Shown here: positions 1 to 5,210 of the stretch, in pieces
How positions within the stretch are numbered: position 1 is the stretch's first letter
How the letters are laid out: each line of letters opens with the position of its first letter
Origin: CAZUHK01 sp964620345
GTDB lineage: Bacteria; Planctomycetota; Phycisphaerae; Phycisphaerales; Zrk34
Assembly: GCA_964620345.1 (NCBI GenBank)
Contig: CAZUHK010000170.1
Span: forward strand, 1 to 6,302
Length of the DNA: 6,302 nt
Direction: 5' to 3'
Notes under the pieces: model-generated
The model's input: only the letters and a program-made list of their open reading frames with translations
Databases searched by the model: none
Told to the model about the DNA's origin: nothing
Made by a program: the position numbers and the translations under genes

Positions 1-960
1 CTGCTCGGCCCGCGCCCGCGCCCGGTCGTCGTCGGTGAAGCGGGTGGCGTGCTCGACGTATCGGCTGAAGATCAGCGGCGTCATCTCCGGTTGAAGCAGC
101 AGGCCCTGTTGGGTCGCGGTAAGCCAGAATCGCTGCAGCGCTCGGCCGGCGTCGATCCAGGCATCGAGCGTGTCCAGCGGCCGTTCGGACAGGATCAGGA
201 AATGGGCCGCGCATCGCATGGCCGGCCGGTAATCGAGTTGCACCCGCGGCAGCAGCGTCCCCGCCAGGTAGCGATTCATGAAGCGCACCCGTGCGAAACT
301 GCCCATGGCCCAGCGCATCAGTCGTAGCGCCGCCGGGTCAAGTCCGACGGCCTGATCGGGAATGCGATCCTCGCTGTAGCGCGCGTCCCACTCGATCACC
401 TTCCGGTGCACGTCGAAGGCCTCGCGGATCGTCAGGCGAATCCACGCACTTGTGAAAAGGAGCTTGGCCACCGCGCGCCGCTCGGCCTTGGTTTGTTTCC
501 ACAGTACCGTGTAGCCGTCACCGACCGATTGCTCCAGCGCGGTGCGCTGCGCATCGGTCAACGGCTCGGTCTTCATCGGCCGACGTTGCGTGACACGCCC
601 GGTGATGTGCGGCAGCAGCGGATGGGGCGCTCGGCCCGCGCCGATCAGTTCGACGTCATACGTCGGCTGAGTTTCAGGCAGCTCGGTTCGACGCTGAATC
701 GTCGTCTCGAATCCCTCGCTGGACGCGGCGATGTCGATCGTCTCAAGCAGGCCACCGATGGCCAATTGACTGGCGCGGCCATCGAGGTCATAGACCACAT
801 GGTCGCGGGTGTCGTGTCCGTGGACGACCAGGTGGTGATCGTTCACGATCTCGAACCGCCACGGTTGCGTATTGTCGCCACTGGGGGCCCAGCGCGCCAG
901 ATCGAGGATCCGCTCGATCGGACGGGCATCTTTGGAAACCGACCGCACCTGGTAACTCAT
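1..960 (-). CDS. Nitroreductase-fold protein, MoeY/Rv1355c C-terminal-like (3' end cut off by window edge)
   Basis: The reading frame is open from the ATG at 960 to base 1, giving 320 residues with no stop, so the gene continues past the left edge. Residues 21-34 read LARWAPSGDNTQPW, the classic flavin-binding start of nitroreductase-fold proteins (R23, S27, N30, Q32). Near residues 271-291, AGRALQRFWLTATQQGLLLQP matches the second conserved block of the fold. The length beyond 300 residues and the middle section (about 195-260) fit the large Acg/MoeY-type branch better than ordinary 200-residue NfsB-type reductases. The start is fixed by ATGA overlap with the stop of the ThiF gene upstream and by AAGGG just before it, so the two are probably translationally coupled. 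The fused homologue MoeY is annotated in molybdopterin synthesis, but that role is weakly supported; substrate and reaction are unknown here. Fold is confident; function is not. Confidence 0.85.
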   Translation of the reverse strand, partial: MSYQVRSVSKDARPIERILDLARWAPSGDNTQPWRFEIVNDHHLVVHGHDTRDHVVYDLDGRASQLAIGGLLETIDIAASSEGFETTIQRRTELPETQPTYDVELIGAGRAPHPLLPHITGRVTQRRPMKTEPLTDAQRTALEQSVGDGYTVLWKQTKAERRAVAKLLFTSAWIRLTIREAFDVHRKVIEWDARYSEDRIPDQAVGLDPAALRLMRWAMGSFARVRFMNRYLAGTLLPRVQLDYRPAMRCAAHFLILSERPLDTLDAWIDAGRALQRFWLTATQQGLLLQPEMTPLIFSRYVEHATRFTDDDRARARAEQ

Positions 961-1904
961 TGTCCCTTCTCCATCACCACCCCGCGCATCTTACGCCGGG
1001 CGATCGCGAGGGTCAGGCGTTGCAGCGGGTGGCGGTTGCCGCCGCGGCGGCGGGTGCGGACCCAGCGGTTGCGGTAGGCGTCGAACTGCAGCACCGTCGG
1101 CGCCGCGGGCACGTCGCCGCGGCCGAGGATCAGTTTGAGCACCTGCGCCGCGGTGAATCCGGCACACAGGTCGATCGCGATCGACGTCGACGGGCCGCGA
1201 TGGTTGGGCAGGTCGATCGCGCTGGGCACCACGAGGTAGCGGCGGTGCAGCCCGGCCGGGGCCAGGCCCACGAGGAATCGCAGCAACTGCTCGGGTTCAT
1301 CGCAACCGGCCAGTTGAAAGTACTGCTCGAAGCTCATTCGGCCAGGCAGGAACGCCAGGAACGCCGTGCCCATGCCCACCGGCGCCGCGGTCAATGCGGG
1401 GATGCCCTTGTCGGCACACTTGCCGAACACCAGCCGCCGGGCGGCGACCGCGAAGAAATCCAGCGAATCGACGTAGACATCCACGCCGTCGAGGAACGCA
1501 TCGACGTTGTCCAGCCCGACGCCCCGGTCGAAGGTGCGCAGATCGCTTTCGGGGTTGATCTGCCGCGCCATCTGAGCCATCACGTCGACCTTGGATCGAT
1601 CGAGCGTATGCATGCCCGCCCCGGCCTGCCGATTGAAGTTGGCCAGCTCGAACGTATCCAGATCGGCGATGTTGAAATTGGCGATGCCCAGTCGGCTGAG
1701 GGTCAGCAGGTGCTGGCCGCCGACGCCGCCGAGACCGGCAATCGCCACGCGGGCCCCGCGCAGCCGCTGCTGCTCCTCGGCGGTGACCCAGCCGACGTTG
1801 CGGCAGAACGCCTCGTCGTAGTCGAACCGCGCAGCCCCCGTCTGGGCCGACGTGTCGGCCGGCGAAGCAGCGATGGTCCTGGCTCGTTGAGCCGGTTGAT
1901 TCAT
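957..1904 (-). CDS. ThiF/MoeB/HesA-type (E1-like) adenylyltransferase
   Basis: This 315-residue protein should adenylate a carboxyl group (a small sulfur-carrier or ubiquitin-like C terminus, or a small molecule) using ATP. Visible landmarks: the Rossmann nucleotide loop GLGGVGG at residues 57-63; DLDTFELANFNRQ at 81-93, with the acidic and Asn/Arg residues that hold ATP; the conserved lysine in DRSK at 102-105; and the second acidic site VDSLD at 145-149. The C-terminal part has GPSTSIAID (237-245) and a helix CAGFTAAQVLKLILGRG, as in stand-alone ThiF proteins. The four cysteines (34, 163, 201, 247) form no CxxC pair, so the usual MoeB/ThiF zinc site appears absent, and no catalytic cysteine is obvious. 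The start at 1904 is preceded by GAGG about 9 bases upstream. The first 25 residues look disordered. It overlaps the nitroreductase gene by four bases and is divergent from rpsL. Family is secure; substrate is unknown. Confidence 0.92.
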   Translation of the reverse strand: MNQPAQRARTIAASPADTSAQTGAARFDYDEAFCRNVGWVTAEEQQRLRGARVAIAGLGGVGGQHLLTLSRLGIANFNIADLDTFELANFNRQAGAGMHTLDRSKVDVMAQMARQINPESDLRTFDRGVGLDNVDAFLDGVDVYVDSLDFFAVAARRLVFGKCADKGIPALTAAPVGMGTAFLAFLPGRMSFEQYFQLAGCDEPEQLLRFLVGLAPAGLHRRYLVVPSAIDLPNHRGPSTSIAIDLCAGFTAAQVLKLILGRGDVPAAPTVLQFDAYRNRWVRTRRRGGNRHPLQRLTLAIARRKMRGVVMEKGQ

Positions 1905-2042
1905 CTTATCCCGCCTCAGGGCTGATCGTGTAGCAATCGCCGTGCTAGGGACTGGTCGTTCATCCTATACATCGGCGTTTGGGGCAACCGGATTAGCGCC
2001 ACATTGCCCCCGGCAGGGTCGAATCGGCCGTTTGGTGGGGCC

Positions 2043-2071
2043 TTGCCTCGGGCGTCGCAAATGGTTAAAGT
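2043..2071 (+). promoter_or_regulatory. Candidate rpsL promoter (-35/-10)
   Basis: TTGCCT (2043-2048) and TAAAGT (2066-2071) are separated by 17 bases; each matches the sigma-70 consensus at 4 of 6 positions. Transcription would begin near 2078, leaving a leader of about 26 bases that contains the AGGA ribosome binding site at 2093-2096. This is the best pair I see in the 199-base gap between the divergent ThiF gene and rpsL. I found no convincing pair for the ThiF gene in the same gap, only a weak TAGGAT at 1967-1962 on the minus strand. Prediction by eye. Confidence 0.35.
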
Positions 2072-2103
2072 ACGCGGCTTGACTTCGCCGGCAGGAAATC
2101 GAT

Positions 2104-2478
2104 ATGCCCACGATCAATCAGTTGCTTCGAAACCCGCGTCGGACGCCCAAGCGCAAGAGCAAGGTGCGCGACCTGGACACCGCCCCGCAGAAGCGCGGCG
2201 TGTGCCTCAACGTCCGCACGGTCACGCCTAAGAAACCCAACTCGGCGCTCCGCAAGGTCGCCCGCGTGCGGCTTTCCAACGGCAACGAAGTGACCGCGTA
2301 CATCCCCGGCGAAGGGCACAACCTCCAGGAGCACTCGATCGTGCTGGTCCGCGGCGGCCGCGTCCGCGACCTGCCGGGCGTGCGGTACCACATTGTTCGC
2401 GGCAACCTCGACACGCTCGGCGTCGACGGCCGCAGGCAGAGCCGCAGCAAGTACGGCGCGAAACGCGCCAAGGGATAA
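2104..2478 (+). CDS. rpsL: 30S ribosomal protein S12
   Basis: S12 is the decoding-centre protein of the small ribosomal subunit. The 124-residue product has the usual bacterial length and the family signatures: PQKRGVC (28-34), TPKKPNSALRK (41-51), GEGHNLQEHS (69-78), RGGRVRDLPGVRYH (83-96) and RSKYGAK (114-120). K43 of the decoding loop and D89, the residue methylthiolated in some bacteria, are present. Position 88, lysine in E. coli, is arginine here (codon CGC). The ATG at 2104 has AGGA at 2093-2096 with a 7-base spacer. It is the first gene of an rpsL-rpsG pair. Neither rpoC upstream nor fusA/tuf after rpsG is present, although these commonly neighbour the str operon. Identification is certain. 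Confidence 0.99.
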   Translation: MPTINQLLRNPRRTPKRKSKVRDLDTAPQKRGVCLNVRTVTPKKPNSALRKVARVRLSNGNEVTAYIPGEGHNLQEHSIVLVRGGRVRDLPGVRYHIVRGNLDTLGVDGRRQSRSKYGAKRAKG

Positions 2479-2610
2479 GCAACGTTTCGCCGCGCCCCGA
2501 GTCCTGGACGGAAGCGCGGCCCGACCCCGACGACCCCGGCCGGACCGACCGGCCCGACAACCCACGGCAAGTAATCGCACCGGGCCGGCCGCCCGATGCG
2601 GTGAACGAAA

Positions 2611-2632
2611 GTCCCCGGCGTTTTCCGGGGAC
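2611..2632 (+). promoter_or_regulatory. Perfect hairpin in the rpsL-rpsG spacer, candidate S7 control element
   Basis: GTCCCCGG (2611-2618) and CCGGGGAC (2625-2632) form an 8-bp perfect stem with the 6-base loop CGTTTT. No T-run follows, so it does not look like an intrinsic terminator. It ends 11 bases before the strong rpsG ribosome binding site AAGGAG (2644-2649). Its GGGG (2627-2630) could alternatively pair with CCCC at 2640-2643, directly beside that site, which would give two competing folds. In E. coli, S7 represses its own operon by binding the rpsL-rpsG intercistronic RNA. The location here fits such a role, but sequence similarity to the E. coli site was not established. Confidence 0.45.
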
Positions 2633-2655
2633 AGACGAGCCCCAAGGAGATTCAC

Positions 2656-3132
2656 ATGGCCGGACGCATCACCGCCGCCGAAGACCAACTCCGCGGCGAC
2701 CCCCGTTACAACGACAAGATTCTCTCGCGGTTCATCAACTGCATCATGCGCGACGGCAAGAAATCCGTCGCCCAACGTGTGGTGTACGATGCGCTGGACA
2801 TCATCGAAAAGCGCACCAAGGGCGACCCGACGGCGATCGAGGTCTTCCGTCAGGCGCTGGACAACGTCAAGCCGCGCGTCGAGGTGCGCTCCAAGCGCGT
2901 GGGCGGCGCCAACTACCAGGTGCCGATGCAGGTCAACCGCCGCCGGCAGCAGTCGCTGGCGTTCCGCTGGATCATCCAGTCGGCCCGCGGCGAGAAGGGC
3001 AAGCCCATGGCCGAGTGCCTCGCCCGCGAGCTGGCCGACGCGGCCCACAACGAGGGCAAGGCCGTCAGCACCCGCGATCAGACGCACCGCATGGCCGACG
3101 CCAACAAGGCCTTCGCCCACTTCGCCTGGTAA
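2656..3132 (+). CDS. rpsG: 30S ribosomal protein S7
   Basis: S7 nucleates assembly of the 30S head by binding the 3' major domain of 16S rRNA and lines the E site. The 158-residue product is close to the common 156-residue bacterial form. Family signatures are FINCIMRDGKK (26-36), VEVRSKRVGGANYQVP (75-90), LAFRWI (101-106) and the C-terminal RMADANKAFAHFAW (145-158). The start is well fixed: AAGGAG at 2644-2649 lies 6 bases before the ATG. It follows rpsL after 177 bases, an unusually long spacer for this pair, and is probably co-transcribed with it. The next gene downstream is on the opposite strand, so the operon ends here, without fusA or tuf. Identification is certain. Confidence 0.99.
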   Translation: MAGRITAAEDQLRGDPRYNDKILSRFINCIMRDGKKSVAQRVVYDALDIIEKRTKGDPTAIEVFRQALDNVKPRVEVRSKRVGGANYQVPMQVNRRRQQSLAFRWIIQSARGEKGKPMAECLARELADAAHNEGKAVSTRDQTHRMADANKAFAHFAW

Positions 3133-3183
3133 GCCCGGGTGCTTCGATTGACACCGATCAGCCCCGTCCCCTCCCCGCCCCTG

Positions 3184-3219
3184 TCTTCGTCATCTTCGTC
3201 CTCCTAATCGTCCTCGTCA
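3184..3219. repeat. Degenerate pyrimidine-rich 9-base tandem repeat in the convergent gap
   Basis: The 168-base gap between the convergent rpsG and DUF6941-like genes (3133-3300) contains four adjacent 9-mers: TCTTCGTCA, TCTTCGTCC, TCCTAATCG and TCCTCGTCA. They follow a C-rich tract at about 3165-3183. The gap shows no RNA gene and no hairpin with a T-run, so no canonical terminator for either gene. The only other structure seen is a weak 5-bp stem, CTTCA/TGAAG, at 3226-3242. The repeat may be slippage-derived spacer. C-rich, G-poor RNA like this is also the kind of sequence Rho loads on, but that is inference. Confidence 0.4.
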
Positions 3220-3300
3220 TCGAACCTTCAGCGTGCGTGAAGACCGATTGTGAGTATGAGGAACGAGCAGGCGAACGATGGCGAGGGGGCCACGTGGGGG

Positions 3301-3738
3301 TCAATCCTCCGGTTCGCCCTGGTTCGCCGCGGGGCCGGCGGTCTGGGGGTGTTGGACGACCAGCAGGGGGACGCTGGCCAGGTGTTCGCCATCGACGGAA
3401 AGCTCGAACGAAAATCGGCCGGGCGCGCTGAAGCGGATGCGTTGGAGGTTGAGCACCATATTCTGGCTGATGAACGGCCGATCGCCGGGTGGGAACTGGA
3501 CCGCGGCCTGGAGTTCGGCGGGCGGGGCGATTTCGTTGCCGTCCTCGTCGATCACCTGGAGGCGGATGCGATGGGTGCCCTGCTCGGAGGGGTAGTAGAG
3601 GAACCGCGCGACGAACGCGGCGGCGGGGTGGATCGTGGGAAACTGCCGGGCGACGATCGCGTCGAACGTGCCCAGCAGGTTCAGCTTGCCCTGGTAGTCG
3701 GTCGCCGCGTCGCAGAGCACGGCCAGTTGAATTTCCAT
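3301..3738 (-). CDS. DUF6941-like hypothetical protein
   Basis: The 145-residue product has no known function. Residues 1-28 (beginning MEIQLAVLCDAATDYQGKLN, then LLGTFDAI) and the later pattern of alternating strands, RLQVIDEDGNEI (59-70), PFISQNMVLNLQ (88-99) and GRFSFELSVDGEHL (107-120), match my memory of the DUF6941 family: small, probably all-beta proteins annotated mainly in planctomycetes and verrucomicrobia. There is no signal peptide or membrane segment, so it is probably cytoplasmic. The last 15 residues are low-complexity and acidic and probably disordered. GGAGG lies 12 bases before the ATG at 3738, a rather long spacing. The gene sits 82 bases downstream of the glycosyltransferase gene on the same strand, with a possible promoter of its own in between. 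The coding call is strong from its conserved-looking beta pattern; the family name is less certain. Confidence 0.78.
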   Translation of the reverse strand: MEIQLAVLCDAATDYQGKLNLLGTFDAIVARQFPTIHPAAAFVARFLYYPSEQGTHRIRLQVIDEDGNEIAPPAELQAAVQFPPGDRPFISQNMVLNLQRIRFSAPGRFSFELSVDGEHLASVPLLVVQHPQTAGPAANQGEPED

Positions 3739-3780
3739 CGTGTTCGCTTGCCTCCACCGGGCGAGTTGAATGACGATCCG

Positions 3781-3786
3781 ATTGTA
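3781..3786 (-). promoter_or_regulatory. Candidate -10 element of the DUF6941-like gene
   Basis: TACAAT reads on the minus strand from 3786 to 3781 and matches the TATAAT consensus at 5 of 6 positions. It would start transcription near 3774, giving a leader of about 36 bases that includes the GGAGG ribosome binding site. No good -35 lies at the right distance, because that region is the GC-only inverted repeat at 3788-3815. It is AT-rich against a very GC-rich background, which is the main reason to list it. Confidence 0.3.
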
Positions 3787-3787
3787 C

Positions 3788-3815
3788 GCCGCGGCGGTGC
3801 GGCGTGCGCCGCGGC
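3788..3815. repeat. GC-only inverted repeat between the glycosyltransferase and DUF6941-like genes
   Basis: GCCGCGGCG (3788-3796) and CGCCGCGGC (3807-3815) form a 9-bp perfect stem with a 10-base loop. Each arm contains the self-complementary octamer GCCGCGGC, so other pairings and cruciforms are possible. On the minus strand it follows the glycosyltransferase stop by about 5 bases and precedes the TACAAT box. It could stall or end transcription of the glycosyltransferase, or protect its 3' end, but no T-run follows. Confidence 0.45.
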
Positions 3816-3820
3816 CGGCG

Positions 3821-5020
3821 TCACAGCAGCCGGTCGATCGCCTCGTCGACGCCCCGGTTGAACGCCTGGGCGCTGTAGTGCTTGAGGATCAGCTCGCGAC
3901 CCCGGCGGGCCATGGTGTTGCGGCGGGCCGGGTCGGTCAGCAGCGTCACCGCCTGCTCGATCATGGCCTGGTCGTCGGCCGCGACAGCCAGGGCCTGGCC
4001 CGGTGGCAGGTTGGCGGCGTGGCCCTCGGCGGCGTGGGCGGTGCACAGGCACGCCCGCTGGTAGGCCAGGGCTTCGAGCACCTTGATCTTCGTGCCCGCG
4101 CCCCACCGGATCGGCGCCACCGCCAGGGCGCAGTCGGCGTATTCCCTGCTGAGGTCCTCGACGAACCCGACAACCCGCACGCCCTCGACCGCGCTCCAGC
4201 GCAGCCGGTCGGACTCGTGGCCGTTGGACCCGACGATCCGCAGCGTCGCGCCGGGGCACCGGCCGCGGATGCGCGGCCAGACGTGGGGCACGAAGTGGTC
4301 CAGCGCCGCGCGGTTGGCCGTGAAGTCCAGCCCGCCGACGAAGAGCATCGCCCGCGCATCATCGGCCGACGGCTCGACCGGCTCGGCGGGCATCAGCGGG
4401 ATGTTGGGCGCCACGCTCACGTGCGGGTGGGCCACGTGCGCCCGGTCTTCTTCCTTGGCCAGCAGCAGGTGCGCCATCGGCGCGTGCCAGCGGTGTTCCT
4501 TACGACGCAGGGCGCGGCATCGCCGTTCAAGCGAGCGGTGAATCAGGCGCGGCAGCTTCGCGTGGGCCAGGAAGTTGGCGAACATCTGGCTGTCGACATC
4601 GTCGATGTCCAGCACGACCGGTGGGCCGGCCCGCCACACGCCGCTGCGCATCGCGGTGGCGGTGAAGCGGCAGACGATCAGGTCGTAGTCGCGCGATGCG
4701 GTCATCTCACGCAGCGCACGCACCGCCGGGCGGTAGGGCGTGAACTCGCGCTGGAAGTTGCGCTCGGGCCTCAGGTGCGGCGGCAGGCGGTTGTGAATGA
4801 ACCGCACCAGCGGCGGCCGGCGCGTGGTGACCCACCGGGCGCGGTCGTGCATCGTGCGCAGGTGTTCGAGCTGGCCCGGCCGGGGCGGCCTGCTGAGGAT
4901 GGTCAGCAGATCGACGCGGCCGTGCCGACCGATCGCCCGGCGCAGGTGCGCCGACCGCTGCTTGCCCCCGCCGGTCTCCGGCCAGGGCGGGTCAGTGGTG
5001 ACGAACAGGATCGATCGCAT
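3821..5020 (-). CDS. GT4-type (GT-B fold) glycosyltransferase
   Basis: The 399-residue protein should transfer a sugar from a nucleotide-sugar donor to an unidentified acceptor, probably for a cell-surface or exported polysaccharide. The N terminus MRSILFVTTDPPWP followed by ETGGGKQRSAHL (residues 1-26) has the glycine-rich loop of GT-B enzymes. DIDDVDS (138-144) resembles the acidic block of glycosyltransferases linked to exopolysaccharide systems. FVGGLDFTANRAALDHF (227-243) starts the donor domain, and GAGTKIKVLEALA (307-319), with E316, is the donor-binding motif. There is no signal peptide or membrane helix. The frame is open upstream to 5212, but the extra 64 residues are low-complexity and Arg/Ala-rich, whereas family homology begins at the ATG at 5020, so I chose that start. 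No strong ribosome binding site precedes it. It is divergent from lipA and may be co-transcribed with the DUF6941-like gene. No other polysaccharide gene is in view. Confidence 0.9.
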   Translation of the reverse strand: MRSILFVTTDPPWPETGGGKQRSAHLRRAIGRHGRVDLLTILSRPPRPGQLEHLRTMHDRARWVTTRRPPLVRFIHNRLPPHLRPERNFQREFTPYRPAVRALREMTASRDYDLIVCRFTATAMRSGVWRAGPPVVLDIDDVDSQMFANFLAHAKLPRLIHRSLERRCRALRRKEHRWHAPMAHLLLAKEEDRAHVAHPHVSVAPNIPLMPAEPVEPSADDARAMLFVGGLDFTANRAALDHFVPHVWPRIRGRCPGATLRIVGSNGHESDRLRWSAVEGVRVVGFVEDLSREYADCALAVAPIRWGAGTKIKVLEALAYQRACLCTAHAAEGHAANLPPGQALAVAADDQAMIEQAVTLLTDPARRNTMARRGRELILKHYSAQAFNRGVDEAIDRLL

Positions 5021-5052
5021 CGCATCGCGGCCCCGTGCCAGAAAGCGTCGTG

Positions 5053-5058
5053 AGCATA
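5053..5058 (-). promoter_or_regulatory. Candidate extended -10 element of the glycosyltransferase gene
   Basis: On the minus strand the bases TGGTATGCT contain TATGCT (5058 to 5053), a 4 of 6 match to TATAAT, preceded by TG as in extended -10 promoters but with one base too few or different spacing. Transcription would begin near 5046, about 26 bases before the ATG at 5020. No clear -35 is visible. It lies in the 190-base divergent gap shared with lipA. Weak call. Confidence 0.22.
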
Positions 5059-5197
5059 CCACGACCGCGCCCACCGCGGCACGGGCGGTACCATTCGACA
5101 TACCCGCGGGTGGCAGTTTACCGAGGATGGCGAAGTCGACGCGATCGCCTGAGCGGCGCAAAGCGGGCGGTCGGCGTGAAGCGCCCGGCGCATCGCC

Positions 5198-5203
5198 TAC
5201 AAT
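5198..5203 (+). promoter_or_regulatory. Candidate lipA -10 element placed for a leaderless transcript
   Basis: TACAAT (5198-5203) matches TATAAT at 5 of 6 positions. Its last base is 7 bases before the lipA ATG at 5211, so transcription would start at or next to the A of the start codon. The bases between, ATCGCCC, contain no ribosome binding site, which agrees with a leaderless mRNA. A weak -35 (GTGAAG, 5176-5181, 3 of 6) lies 16 bases upstream. Confidence 0.45.
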
Positions 5204-5210
5204 ATCGCCC

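Noticed and set aside
406..1077. 223-residue open frame on the plus strand, plus a shorter one at 49-327
   Set aside because: Both lie opposite the nitroreductase gene, which is open for 320 codons and carries family motifs.
960..1925. 321-residue open frame on the plus strand
   Set aside because: It is wholly antisense to the ThiF gene, whose motifs are unmistakable. The translation is rich in Arg, His, Gln and Val, as expected for the reverse complement of GC-rich coding DNA.
2065..3120. 351-residue open frame on the minus strand across rpsL and rpsG
   Set aside because: It is antisense to two certain ribosomal protein genes and has shadow-like composition. High GC content leaves few stops.
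2601..3431. 276-residue plus-strand frame with a hydrophobic run (VFVIFVLLIVLVI) near 3183-3221
   Set aside because: Most of it overlaps rpsG in another frame. The hydrophobic run is only the translation of the TCNTCGTC repeat, so it is not evidence of a membrane protein.
3770..5053. 427-residue open frame on the plus strand
   Set aside because: It is antisense to the glycosyltransferase, which has clear GT-B motifs in the right order.
4797..5210. 138-residue N-terminal extension of LipA
   Set aside because: It overlaps the glycosyltransferase on the other strand, has no LipA homology, and shows shadow-type composition. LipA proteins normally begin close to the 5211 start.
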